From assembly GCA_037951105.1 (NCBI GenBank), contig JBAMJV010003788.1, positions 310,001 through 374,000 on the forward strand: DNA of 64,000 nt, in the 5' to 3' direction. This document shows, in pieces, positions 44,901 to 59,900 of the stretch (position 1 is its first letter; every line of letters starts with the position of its first letter). The translations under genes were made by a program, and so were the position numbers. The stretch is from Echinarachnius parma (lineage: Eukaryota; Echinodermata; Echinoidea; Clypeasteroida; Echinarachniidae). Under the pieces are notes generated by a model, which was not told where the DNA came from, did not search any database, and was given only the letters and a program-made list of their open reading frames with translations.

Positions 44901-47900
44901 TTTGGTACGGTTGTGTGATATTAAATAGATGCTCAACACAGAAGGTTGTGTAATTCATAAACAATACAATTAATTACCCTCACTTACGGAACCATCATTA
45001 TCTGATGGTTCCGTATGCGCCCAACATCTGAGAGTGTGCCAATTCTATTCACGCGTACGTTTGAAGACAAAAGAATCCCAGATGATTCGTTCGCCCTGGA
45101 CAAAGGTAGTCTTCGTATATTCAGACTCATGAACGAATGCTTTAGAATGGTGACGCGTTTTCCAATTATATAATTTTTTCTGGAAACACATTTTTCTGAA
45201 CTTGTTGGTGGAATGGACTACTAAAGATGTTACCTTTCATTTATAAGAATGTTATTTTTGGGTGGTGGTACCCTTTAAAATGGATCTTCATAAGATCCCT
45301 TTCTTGGTATTATATTAGATATTAATAATTTAATCAATACCAATAGTTCAAAATAAATACCATGAATAAATAAACAAATCAAGATACCTTTGCTGCTGCC
45401 TCCATGAAGACTTGCTTGTATTTGCCGACTTGTTCAGCTAGCACATCATCAGGGTTCTTCTGACCTTCACATATTCTGCAAATAAACAAGCAAACAAAAA
45501 AAAGGGTTTTTTCTTACACATTCTCATTACAAAAGACGTCTCCAGAAATTGAGAACCATCAGTGAAAATGTTAACAAAATTGGTCAATTAATAAGAAAAT
45601 ATGACCATTTGCACTTCATTCATAGCATGTTGCTGCCTTATATTGCTATCGCTTCACTATTGCTCTTTGATAGCGTGTTTGATCATTGGTTAATGAAACA
45701 AAATGGTTGGCCCATCCTATCCTATTTTTCAATGGCCTGTTTTTATGCCAATTCATTTTTGTTTTGTCATGGTATTAAAAGGATCTAGTTACACATTTAA
45801 AATATACAAAACTTAATTAGAACTCTAGCATTTCTCACATACCTCATTGTATTTGTATCACCAATACAAGCATGAAACAGGTTCCGGTTTTCAGAATTTC
45901 TCTTTTGTTACAAAGATATTCATAATTGAATGATAGTTACTACATTTTATATCCATTTAATCACCTTTTGAGGTCTGATTCCAGTTCAGCTCTGAGGTCC
46001 GGCTTGGACAGCTCATAGCCCATTTTGTCATATCACTCACACAGACCCATGCAGAGTTCTCCCGGGACAAAATGACCATCAATAATGCTAAGCAATGATT
46101 GTGTGCCATAGTCTATTATTGCTAACACTTCACTATCATGATAGGATGATGTAATCCATTGTATGTCATACTTGTTGACTAATATTGCTCTCAATACCAC
46201 AACGCAATTGATCAATGCAAATGGAAAATAGGGTCTGCTAGCACTACCCTTTTTTAATGGCCTGTTACATCAATTCAATTTTTCGAGTAATATTTAGGAG
46301 GAAATGGAGTTAAGTTAATTACCTTTTGAGGTCCGATTCCAGTTCAGATCTGAGGTCAGGCTTAGAGAGCTCATAGCCCATGTTATCATATCCCTCGCAC
46401 AGACCCATGCCGAGTTCTCCCGGGACAAAACGGCCGTCCGGACGAACTCCAACATAAAGACGAGCTTTGATGGTCTCAATGTGCTCTGCATGCGTCGCAT
46501 CAGTACCTGCAGAAAAAAAATGAATATAGATATACAGCAATGAATAGTAATGTATATTAAATGTAGAGGTGTAAATGTGTGAAGAGTAAGTTGCACCGAC
46601 GTTTGTACACAGAATGACTGGTTTGACTCCTCATTTCAACAGCCAATTTCATAAAGGAAGACAATGTATAGATATCTTATTCGGAATAAGTATTCTTATC
46701 AATACATTTTCTACATACTCACTGAAATGATTTGACACAAAATGTCCAGATTTCGTGAGTATGGTAACTTTTCCATGAACGAAGTTCTGATCTTATCTGG
46801 GATTGCATTGCGTGCTTTGTCAATGCAAACGACGCGTCGCGACGGTACGCTGCTGATACATAGCTACCCGCATGCACGTAGCATATCCGTGCATTGTCAA
46901 TGACTGCGGCATTGTATGACTATCGCACGCATTTCCTAGAATAACGCGCCCTCGCGGTTTCCTTGTGTGGAGAGAGGAGTAGAGGGAGAGGAGGTGAAAG
47001 AAACGTGATTCGATCGTGGGAATAACAATCTACCCATTATGATTTTATTTTTATTTGATATAGCGTGTATAATTATATTTTAAATCAAGGGGGTATAAGA
47101 AGCCTCCTTGGTATAATCATGGACCCTACCCTAGATAGTAGGGTCCATGGTATAATCGATGTCTAATACTTTGCACAGTACAACCACATCAAACTCGCTA
47201 AACTCAATGATAATCAGTATGTAAACCAGCTGGGAACGATCGTCAACTTACTTTTCACATGTCACAGGTCACATGACTGCGGGTCGTTGCAGCATACTTT
47301 TTTGGGAGGCGGGGCTTGGGACTGTGTAAACCAGTGAAATTACATTTTTCAAATAAGGATAAAAGGTTACAGAAACAATTTAGAACTGTTTGATGCATAT
47401 CAATTTGCTACTTATGATCCATTTCTTCGAAATACGGCCTGAAATTGTCTAATTTAGTAATCCTTTAACTATTAAAAAGGGTTTTCCCTTAAGCTTTCTT
47501 TTAGGAGGTAAAAATGACACATACAAAAAGAGACTTACCAATACCATGCTTGTCCATGAGTGAAATCAGATCTGCTTCAGTCAGCAGAGGTGGAGCCGCC
47601 GTTTGACCATCAACCATCTAAAAATTGAGGAAAGAATGAAATCCGTTTTCATGTTTGTGAATTAAAAGGAATGTTTTTAAAAGACAGTGTCATACTATTA
47701 GATACAACAGATACAACACAAATCATACACACCAAGTCTTTCCTGAAGTCATGCAACTGTTATGATATATATACATTCTTGGAAATACTTATTAGACCAA
47801 GCACTTTTTGCTCATTTTTTGAGATGTTTTACACTATTTTGTCAATTTAATTACATTTTAAAGAAACAAAAGCTCATAAAATATCAAAGGGGGTATAGTC

Positions 47901-50900
47901 AATGGGATTAGGAATGCCTACAACAGATTTGATGTCTTGAATATGAAGAAAACAAGAATTTCATGAATATTTGCATGGATTTTTACCATAAAAACGTATG
48001 GGTTTTATACACACGTTTTCAATGCATATTGGAACATTTCAAGATTTTTTTTCTACAAGTAGTGCTTATATCATAGAAATGTCTATCCATTCTTTGTAGG
48101 GCTTGTTCATGAGTAAATTAATTATTGATTAGAGTTGCCAAGTGACAGTCAATCGCTCTTATCAAAGAAGTAAGACCAGGTGAAGTTACATTCTATCCTG
48201 GTACACTGCTAAAGCACAGGTAGTCAGCATCCAAATATTATTTGCTTCTCCAACGGAGTTTTATGCCACTTGGCAACTCTCACCAAGAATCAAAGTGCTA
48301 AGACAAGTCACACTAGGAACTGGGGAGACCTGTCTATGATAAAATCACAACTTGCATGGGAAAATCAACAAATTTTGCACTTTGTTTTTTAAAAATGTAT
48401 GGAAAACCCATACCGTTAATGTACATGGAAGGAATGGACAAAACCCATACAATTTGTATAAAATTCATGTTTTTAATCAAATTGAAGGCATACAATATGT
48501 GGTAGGTATCACTAAAACAATTGAGGATACCCCTTTGGGTATATCATTAACTAGTTTGTCTTTAAAATATCATAAAATTGACAAAATAGCGTAAAACTTC
48601 GAACAAATTGTTCAAAAAGTGCTTGGTCTAATAATTGTTTCCAAGGCTGTATATACAAGTACCTCGAGAAGGTGGATTATTTATGATTTCTTAAGAATTT
48701 AATTGAGACATTAAAAAGAAAGCTTTCAAGATTAAAAAAAAAAAACAATTACAATAATATGATTTATGATTTCCTACTATGGAAGTAAAATTTAAACAGA
48801 AATTGTACCTCAATGGAAGTGGGTTCAAACATCTCTCCCCGCTCAAGGTTTGGTATGACCCATAACGATTCAATGCCAAACAACTAAATGGATAATTCTA
48901 TTCTACAAAAGCATATTCAAAAGTCATTTAAAAGTAAAATTATACCTCGATGGAAGTGGGTTCGAACGTCTCTCCCCGCTCAAAGTTTGGTATAACCTTG
49001 GCGCTCCATTTGTCATAGGGGTACACATCTAGATAGTTCCTGGCAATGATCATCAGGCCAGTTGCAGTGAACTCTTCTTCGGCTATCGTAATCTCTACGA
49101 TCGTCTCCTTGCCTTGGGCATCCTGAAATTAAAATAATGAAAACAAATCTTCATTGAAATAATTATGTTTATGTCACTGTTATAACAAAGAGATACAGAT
49201 ATAAGTGGTATCAAATCAAGATTCTAGGTAGTCCCTAGCAATGATCATCAGGCCCGTTGCGGTGAACTCCTCTTTGGTTATCGTTATCTCTACGATTGTC
49301 TCCTTGCCAATAAGCATCCTGAAACAAATATATAGACCGGCAGCTCAGAGGTCTTTTGTGCATCGAAAAGCGTACTGATTGTTGAACATATGAATATTTA
49401 GAGGAGAATGTAACAAAACCAAAAATATGAGTCTCCTGGGCTGTACCCGGTGGTAAATGTGTCCTTTGCGCCTCCAAAGTTTGGCCCCTGGGGTTTGTGC
49501 GATGCTTCTATTTTGTTGTGAAGTACAGTGTTTTACATCGCTACCTTCGGGACAAGCGAGACAATTACAAAAGGATCGGTGGTCCGTATCAGGCCTTCAT
49601 CAGAAAATTTTACGTTGGCCGTTTTAAAAGACGAAATACACGTCGATGAATTGGGGATTATACCCGAAACTTCTTGCAACTTAACAAATATGTCTTACAG
49701 ATTATAGAATACATATTAATAGCACGTTATAATATGCCAAAGGTCATATAAATACATTTGAATGAACCCCATCACCAAATCAAAATCAGACATGGCTTCC
49801 ACTTACGAATGAATTTCACACATTAAAACAACACCCTTGTATAAGGATGAAAACTAAAGTAAATAGCCGAATGCAGAGGAACCAATATATGAGCGCATGG
49901 CAGGGAGGAGGAGGGGGGGGGGGGGGGGGGGGGGGGGGGTGACAAATGTGGTGACAATAGAGAATGTATCAATAGAGCCTTTACTCTGTGCAGTCATGTT
50001 CAGAGTGGCAGATGGTTTTCATGGGATTTCTTTTGTTCTCTTTCATGAAAACAATTTACAACCATCACATCAAGGAATTACTAATCGATGTAACAAGAAT
50101 AACTATCCATGCCAGTAACCATTCAGTCCTTTCAATTCGATGAATACACGTCTTTCTCACTTGACCGTAGTATTGCACATGCGCAAACGTAACTGTGAAC
50201 TGGTAGTATTTGCCTCTACATGCAGATTGGATGCCAATACACACATGATTGCCCTTTGTCTGACTTTGTGTAGCGATTTGTTTTCACTCTATGTACATGA
50301 AGTAGGGAAATGTGGAAGCTCTGCTTTTTAAAACGTAACTTTTGCGAGTCGATTTTCTATATTTAGAGGCATCTGCAGGGTAATGTAACGGATGACATTT
50401 GTATCCAATATGTATTCTGTAATCTGTAATACATATTTGTTAAGTTGCAAGAGGTTTCGGGTATAATCCCCAATTCATCGACGTGTATTTCGTCTTTTAA
50501 AACGGCCAACGTAAAATTTTCTGATGAAGGCCTGATACGGACCACTGATCCTTTTGTAATTGTCTCGCTTGTCCCGAAGGTAGCGATGTAAAACACGGTA
50601 CTTCACAACAAAATAGAAGCATCGCACAAACCCCAGGGGCCAAACTTTGGAAGCGCAAAGGACACATTTACCACCGGGTACAGCCCAGGATACTCATATT
50701 TTTGGTTTTGTTTCATTCTCCTCTAAATATTCATATGTTCAACAATCAGTACGCTTTTCGATGCACAAAAGACCTCTGAGCTGCCGGTCTAATAGGAGCA
50801 AATGATTTTTTCAATTTATGTCAAGATACATTTTATTTGAGATAGAGAGGGAGAGAGAAAGAGAGGGGGAGTTTAAGTACAACATAATAAAAACAATTAA

Positions 50901-53900
50901 CGATAATGGTGATGGTGATGGTGATGATAATGATGACGATGGTGATGATGATGGTGATGATGATTGCCATGTCATTTTTGTATATCACATGGCCAGAGAG
51001 GTATATCACCCGGCCTTACATTCAATTAACATTACAAAAACAAAATCAACCGTATATCCATATACACTGTACTTGGTACACAAATTTACACATACCGGTA
51101 CCGTATCATATAAAGAAAATAAGTTCCTCGACTACGTCTCGGGACTTATAATTTTCCCTAATTAGCATTTAAAATCCCTCGGATTGGAACATTCCGTGAT
51201 ATTCCCTCCACCAACAGGTAACAACTGTATAATAGCATTGCTAATTTTTCTAGCGATATACATTTCTGGAAAAAAAATGATGGCTGAATAATGGGCCCAT
51301 TAAATCTTGTGGTTAATTTGATAAGCACCCAACAGCTATTCAAGGATCACATGACTTACCTGTGAACAGCAGGCCAAGAAGTGTCTGACGATGAGCTCAT
51401 AGACTTTCTGCTCGTTGCCCTGCAGATTGCCATTGTACTTGGTGAGATATGACCAGCACAAGAAAAGTACATGACAGTTAGTCAACTATCACATGCCTTG
51501 CACATGGCAAGCCCAGGACTGTCATGCACTTATCACATGATCAGTGCATGATAAGCGCATGACCAGCACATGCTATAACAACATGACTCACCTGCGAACA
51601 GCAGGCCAAGAAGTGTCTGACGATGAGCTCATAGACTCGCTGCTCATTGCCCTGCAGATTGCCATTGTACTTGGTGGGGTGGATGGGGGGATGGGCGTGA
51701 TCAGTCTTGGTACCCTGCCTGGGGGTGGGGCCTCGCTCCAGTATGCCACCGGCAAAGGCTGGAGAAAGAAAGAAAGACTTAATGCGGAGAGAATAAGATG
51801 GTCTAGAGATTTGAAACAAAAAGATCCCTTTTGAATCCTTCTACTGTGCTGTAAAATATGTAAGGAAGACAGGGAACTGAGATATCACTTGGACAAGAGC
51901 ATGTATTCAGAAATGTCCACACCAACGATTGTAAACGTTGTTACTTTCGCGCGATTAATATTTCGCCCCGAGCGACACAATAACACATTCGCAGCTTTTT
52001 CATTTTGCGGCCGAGCTAGTGCTCACACGCATTGCAATTTGCGCATTTATATTATTGGACACCGACTTCAGCGCGAAATTCGAGAAAATTAATGCACCGC
52101 AAACATTTCCACCTTTACAGTATCTACTTTTGATAATTTTCCCTAAACATTACAGTAGGAGATTCTGTCTTTACTAAGGGCTTGAAAATTGCACTGGCCC
52201 ACTAGCCCTAGACCATTAAAGTGACAAAGTTGAGCTTCATGCCACTACAATTAAAGTGATTCCAAATTTGACTTGCCCAACTGGGCAACCACATACAACA
52301 GAAATGTAAGTCGAGGTAGCCGAGCTTTGAATCTAGCAGACTCTTTTGTCTAGGCAATGAACTAGCAAATGAACAAACGCATTGTTCTAATTGCTTTCCT
52401 GTGCTTTGGGGCTAGTGAATGCTGGTTTTGGGCCATCAATATTTTACTTGCCCAATCAGGCCACCAGGAAAAAGTGTTAAATTTTAGCATCACGGCTTAC
52501 CTCCCCAATTTGGGTCCTGAGTTTGCTTCTCGATCAGGGGCACTAGGTCCAACCCTTTGGGGAAGATCTGGGTCTCTGTTCTTGGGTAGCTGATAAACCT
52601 ATACAAAAAAAAACAAAAGATAATAAAATAAAGATGCACACACACAAAACAGAGTGACATTTTGCTATTGGAATTGTGCAATGCATGGTGCAAAATCAAT
52701 TCGCAAAATTGACTGCACCAAGTTAAATGCCATGTGAACTACATGTGTGTCCCAAACATGAGTAATAGACATGCTCATCTCGGCAATCTTCATGGCCTGT
52801 TGCGAACTGATCTTCAATGAATCAAAGTGACCCATTAAATAACACATCCATCTATTTGCCCCAACCAATCAAACAAAACCTGTCTTTTGAGACAACACAA
52901 CGGAAACAAAAAATGTGGTCTTTATAGACAGGTTCATCTACATACTAACTGCTTTCTCGATCAGTGGTCTTTTCAGATAGGTTGTCAATAAACTACATAG
53001 TGATTGCAAGAGGAGGTATGACGGCATATGGACATATGTAGGAAGATGGCTACTATAGACAGATTGGCTGCTATAGGCAGGTGGTCACTAAGACATGCTA
53101 GACATACTAGGGTGATTGTTATGTTTGTAGAATAGTGGCCATGCTCACCCCTGTGTGTAGAGCTTCTCCGCAATCTTCATGGCTTGCTGTGAGCTGATCT
53201 TCAGCTTGCGTGAGGCCAACTTCTCAAATTCCTTGGAGAGTCATAAAACAAAATTGAAGTGGTTATCAATCATTTCGGCCACAGAAATGTAATTTAAAAC
53301 TATATTAGAATCACAGGATAATCATCATCATCATCATCACCATCACCACCACCCTCACCATCACCACCACCACCACCACCAACACCACCACCACCACCAC
53401 CCTCACCATCACCACCACCACCACCACCACCACCACCACCACCACCACCACCACCACCCTCACCATCACCACCACCACCATCACCACCACCACCACCACC
53501 ACCACCACCATCAACAACATCACCACCACCACCACCACCACCATCATTGTTACTATTTCAATAAGAAACAAACCACTGTATCAAGAGGAAGGGGTCTCCA
53601 TTTGCTCTTTGGTTTGCTTCGTTCATCAACCACAGTAGCAAGGGGCTCCTGCAAGTGAAAAAATATATTTTTGTGTGTAAACAAAAATTCCCATGTTTCT
53701 CCAGTCATTAAGTGCTACTACTTGATAATTTTTAAAAGGGACAACCAAAGAACACAGGTTTATTTTCTTTAGTACTATACACTGATTTAAAGACAATTTT
53801 TACAATCTTGCAAAAGGTTCTGTATTTCATGGGCCCTGTTGCAGAAAGAGATACAATCGATTGTACTAACCCTCGTAAGTTACAATTAATTGTAAGTCAG

Positions 53901-56900
53901 ATCTTGTGTTTTAAACGCGCAAAGTTTCTGACTTACAATCAATTGTAACTTACAATCGATTGTATCTCTTTCTGCAACGGGACCCAGAACACATTGACAG
54001 GTGATATCAGAAATTGTATTCTTGCCGTGCAACAGTATACATTTATTCATGGCTTGCTGTGTCCCCTTATTAATAGAAGTACGAAGCCATTTATACAAAT
54101 AATTTCTACATTGCTAATTGACGAATGATGACTAGATTTTAAAAAGTAGAGAGGAATAACTCAAAACCTCTGTCAAAAGCACTTTGCATTTTTGCTCATT
54201 ACTTATTAAATAGCCCTATGACCTCAATTTATTGTGAATCTTTCTCACGTCACTCAATAGACAAATCAGCTAGACTACAGTAATGCACATTTCATCAACC
54301 TTCTGTCAGTTCTTGCATGTGTAAACACGGTTACTAGATCCCTCTAATTTCTAAAGATTGATCCTTGCATGAAAGTTGTAACTTACCTCTTTGCAGATCT
54401 CGTAGAAGACTCGACACGCCAGCTGGTCAAACAACCTGTGCCGCTTCCAAGTGAACTCTGCATGACCATCTTCCTTCTCGTGGGATACTGTAAAAAGATT
54501 TTTCAAAAGGAATGTTTTTGTTACATTTATGCATGAGTTCATTATAAAACCATATTCAGATTTCACTGTAGTCGCTTGTCAATCAATAATAATTGGGGAT
54601 CTTATTTGTTGTATTATTCACATGGATGACACTTCAAAGTAATCTCTTTATGACCATTATCATTCTCATGTTACTCTGCGAGAAATTCAAACACTGCATT
54701 CCTCATTCACTGCAAGACCGAAATATTTGTTGTGATTTATTTCTAAAAAGTTCCTTGAAAGTCTATTGTGGTAGCTGACATTGAAAGAAATATTTTGAGA
54801 GTGGTATTCATTCTTAGCTTGAGAGTCCATGGTAGTAGCTTCTATATCAATTATCAGTGATAAAGTAAACATAAATTATCACATCTTTTACAAATCTACA
54901 AGGATGCCACATCTAAATAAACTTTGCACGACATCTTTTATTCAGTTACACCCTAATAACTTGTGAAATGATCCATGCCATAACGAAAATTGGTCACATG
55001 TAACTTATGCCCTTTTGATCCTAGACTGAAGATGTGCCATTAATGACAATTCACATACCTTTGATCTTGTAGAAAGTCTCAGGCACAAATGCCTCAACTT
55101 GCTTGTATCTCTCCACGACAAAGCCGAGCGTCGGGAACTGACAGGAACCGAAGCTGATGAGCTGGTTCTGGAGTAGATCCGGAAAGACCTTCTGCAATCG
55201 CAGGGTCTGGAACCTGGTGAAGGATGCACCTGTGTTTGGAAAAAAAATACACAAAGATGCTGTAATTCCCATAGAGTTTGTTCATGATAGATGTCAAATT
55301 CAACAGATTGACTTGTCAGATTCTTTGTCAAAGCTAGCAAGGCAGTTCTAGAAGATGTACGGAAAAAAACTTCTGCAATCGCAACGTCTGGAACCTGGTG
55401 AATGCTGATCCTGTATTAGATAAATAAGCATATAAATTATAATCCCCATAGAGTTTGTACATCCTAAATCTTTCACTATGATTTCTTGATTCCTTTATGC
55501 AACAGGTTAACACATCACAGCATTTAATTTGGTCAAACCTGATCGAGCTAATTCTAATTGTTTTGATTTTGTAAATAATTGAAAAGACAGTAACCTGTCA
55601 TCGAAGGACATGTGGCTATTGGTAAACCTATTTTCAAAACTCTTCTGCCTTTTTATCTTATTACCAAATGGCTATGCTATTTTGCTGGTCAATTTTCAAT
55701 TGATAATATACTACAGGGGAATTGGCAAAATATACAAAAACATGCTTGGTCCGATCACTAGTCTCCCCCATTGTGACATATGGGTGTGAAACCTGGTTGT
55801 TGACCAAAGCTGACTGCAGCAGGATCAACGCATTTGAACTGTGGTGTTGGCGGAGGATGCTGAAGATACCCTGGACTGCCAGAAGGACCAATGAGAGTGT
55901 CCTTCATTGGAACAGGCCCCAGACTTCTGGACACAATCAATCGACAGGCCCTCAGCTACTTTGGTCACCTTGCCAGACGACAAGGAGACTGTATAGAGAA
56001 GGTCATTTTTCAAGGGAAAATTGAAGGAGCACACAGACCCAGGAGGCCAAAAACCTGCTGGATCGCCCCCATAAAATATTGTAATAGTCATGACCTGTCA
56101 GCCATGATGGAACCGATCCAAGAGAGAATATGCTGCTGGAAGCAATTTCATTCATGTTTTAGTGAACATAATACAGATAGAAACATTATGAAGTGATGAT
56201 TGTTATCACAATTCTTGTTTGTGTTTCTACAGTCAGTTGAAACCTAAAAATAAAGAACAGTTATGACAGTCGGATACAAACTGGTCCTTTCCACAACAGT
56301 AAGGGTCAAAGCAGCACACATCGTAATTACCCTGGCAACAGGGTGTTTCATATACCGGCAAACAAGAGTTAATTTACCTATCCTGAGGTCCAGCTGTTGC
56401 CTGACATCCACTGCCTGAGACACTCGCAGGTCCGGTCTGCCAAGACTACCACACGCTCTGGTGATGGACCTGGAGAAATATACAATAAAGAACATAAGAA
56501 ACAGTCAAATATCAGATGAGTATGATAACTTTTTCAGAATATTCCCTCTTTATACTGTACACATAATTTAGAATGCTGTTTTCATTTCAAGTGAGGTTTT
56601 CTTACTCTTATGGCGGTCTTCCATGTTGAGACCTTGCGACAAGGTGTGACCATGAACCTACTACCTAGGTAGTAGATTATGAAATCCCCATAGACTTTGT
56701 ACATGGCCCACCCGGTTCCCGTAAGCAACAGGTTGTCCAAATCCTCAAATTCTGATTGAAATTCTAGCGGCTCCCTCATATCTTGTTGTATTCTTATTAA
56801 CTTAAAAAGCATGGGACAGGTTTCGGTTTTTCAACTTTCCCTTTCATTAAAAAGATATTTATGATTTAAGTGTCCAGATGTCAAATTATCCAATGGATCG

Positions 56901-59900
56901 TCAGAACCGTGTACAAAGTGAGTGCGGTGAGTTAGTAAGTGAATGTCACTTTGTATTTTTGCTCATTACTCAGCCATATAAAGTCTGTTGAACTTGAAAT
57001 TTGCTCACAACACCCAGTGGACATATCAGATAACAACATTGTATTTACCACTCATCACTTTTTGCACATGTCATAAGTTTTGTGGATTTTGACAATGGTA
57101 CTAGATCACTTTAAAGGTGCACCTGTAAAGTGTCAGATATTATCAAAAATGAGATTTGAGACTTCAATCCTGTACCAAAATCATTGTAAGATATGTCTGA
57201 ATGATGTGTGAAAGTTTATTGAAAAGGAACACTGCTTTCCTGGCTAAAAAAGGGAAAATATGCGTCAGCTTTTACAACGAAATACTGTAAGACGTGTATG
57301 AGGTTTATGACCGTTCATTATAAATGCTCTTGAGCTGAATGATAGATATCGTCATACTAAAGGGGCATTTGAAAAAAGCGAACCCTATTCTATTCTTCTC
57401 TTATCAAAAGTTAAACAACACGGGAGAAGAGAAACGAGGAAGCTCCAAGTAATTTTCGTAGAGTTAAGACACTTTACAGGCATCCCTTTAAAGTGGCCAG
57501 GCAAACTAAACGCATGTTATCTTCTATTCATCTCTATTAGTGTACACATCAACTATTTGTAAACCATTTGACCCAAACATATTTTGTTTATTTTAAAACA
57601 TTTTAGTAATTATTTTTCTCCATATTGTGAAGCCCCCACTTCTGAAAACCTCTCCAGAGTAGAATTTTATTGTTGACCTGTTGTGACATCATCAGCCATT
57701 CACTACTCAGTTACATGAAGTTACCTTCACCCAAACTGAGTGCCTAATCACAATAGCATCACACAGTTGAATAGAATACCAACTCACACACCTTCAATTT
57801 CAATAGCTGTTGCTATGTCAGAAGAAAAACACTGTTGCATGGAGGTATGCAGGGCATGCTTTTGTGTGGATGTTCTTTTGTACTCATCTTTTGTTAATCT
57901 CATGGTAGCTGACCAGTGATTGACAGATGATGTCACAACAGGTCAACAATAGAATTTACTCTGGAGGGTTTTTTAGGAGGTGGGGCTTAGCAACATGAAG
58001 AAAAATAAATGATAAAATGTTTAAAAATATACAAAACATATTTAGGTCAAACCGTTTACAAATATTGAATGTGTACACTAATACAGATGAACAGAAGTCA
58101 ACATGCATTTGGTTTGCAGGGCCCCTTTAAATGTACCGTACAACAAACAATAAGTTTAGCGCCATATCTCTAGTTACCCATTTACCTCTAGTTACAGGCG
58201 CATTACTAAATTCAAGGTTAAAGGGGTAGTACAGTTTTGGTAAGGCTGAACTTTAGTAACCAAACCTGGACAGTAATATTATAAACTAATAGTTATAACT
58301 CCACCATGCTCGAAAGGTATACAAAATTACAAACGACTAAGTAAAAAGCCTGTTATCATTCAAAAAGAGCCATTAAAACCACAGATATACAATATCAATA
58401 CTAGAACCCCAACTGAATAAGCGTATAGCGTTTTAACCACATAGATAGGCCACACCTTTATCAGCAAGTTTTTGAAAATACGCACCGAATGTCATGCAAA
58501 TGAGGTAGTACGTCAGATTTTTATCATTTGAATAAATTATCAGACGTGGATTCATTGGATAAATTAACACATTACGCAAAAAGCTAAAGTAATTACGCAT
58601 TGCGCACTTGCAGTTGCCATGTCATTTAAACACGCACTTCTCAGCAAAATTGCGCTTCATAATACCAAAGACGCTTAAGTATTCTAATTCATCTCTATTA
58701 TTTTAATTACGCGCAGTACTAACAGTTACGCGATGTCATGTATTTAATTGCGCAGTCAAGAAACAGATGATTTCCCTACTAGGATCAAAATATTGTTTTT
58801 CATTGTGACGTCATAACAGAGGCATACCATAAATTCGTGCGTGATAATTGTGAAGTTCGCGCCCGCGCATTATTATGAATGAATTTACGCTAATATTACC
58901 ATGGCAGCCAGTCGAATTAACATACAAATCGGTGGTTCTCTTCATTAAAAATTTGGCCAACTTCCATTTTGAGTTGGGGGGGCCTGATTAAAACACAAAA
59001 GGGCGCTTTCTAAAAAGGCATTGGTTTCAACCATTTTTCATACAAAATTATGCATGTGATGTTTTATTGAAATAATGATTAAATAGAGAGATCATCAATG
59101 ACTATTTAAAAAAAGCTTTTTAATTTTTCTGAAAAAGTGCAAGCATTTTTTTCTTTTTTTGAAAAAATCATCTAATTATTTGGGCCCCAAATAATTATAA
59201 GATCAGATATATTTATTGATATTTCAGCCGTTTTTGTGTCGATTTTGACCAAATAAAGTTTATTCTGCCATTAAAATTGCATGTTCTCTCAAATTCGACA
59301 CTCAGTTTTTCATTACCTCACAAAAAAATTGTGATGTGCAGCGCCCTCTCTACCAAAACTAAACTACCCCTTTAACTTGGAAGTACTGAATTGCTTGATG
59401 GTACATACTAAACTCAACTGTGAGCTTTTAAAAAATGCGTTGAAGTATAAAAGGAAAGATTGCAACTCACTGTGGTGTAATTTCAGAAAACCGTGCTCTA
59501 TACACATCCAGCCTTGGCTTCACTGTTAGATGGGTTGGAAATAAGAATGAAACAGAAACCAGTTAATACATTTTTTGTTTATATTGCAAGTTAGCAGGGT
59601 ATTTCTTGACTTCCTGTTTGGTTTGTATTTATTTAATTATTTGTTTGCATCAAAAGCTGCTGATATATCATGATCAATTTGAAATGACCTGAACAAAATT
59701 AAAGACATCATATTGTCAAGAATATTCTTGCTAAGTTGCTATAAATGTAAACAATTAAATATGCTGTTGTATACTGTTGAAAATAATCAAGCTGTCTATG
59801 GAGAAGGCACCTCCTAAAAAATCAAAATAGTCTTCTACAAGTTGAAATAGTTAAGTTACAGTTACAATCAAATTTGATTGTTTTTGAAAAATGACAATTT

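Noticed and set aside
50363-50596. 77-codon reading as an independent gene
   Set aside because: It lies in one arm of a foldback element and is duplicated in the other arm; treated as part of the element.
49335-50789. TOP3A exon within the foldback region
   Set aside because: The neighbouring exons 51592-51758 and 48946-49122 join in phase with no missing conserved residues.
53311-53571. Val/Met-rich reading
   Set aside because: Product of the CAC/CAT trinucleotide repeat.
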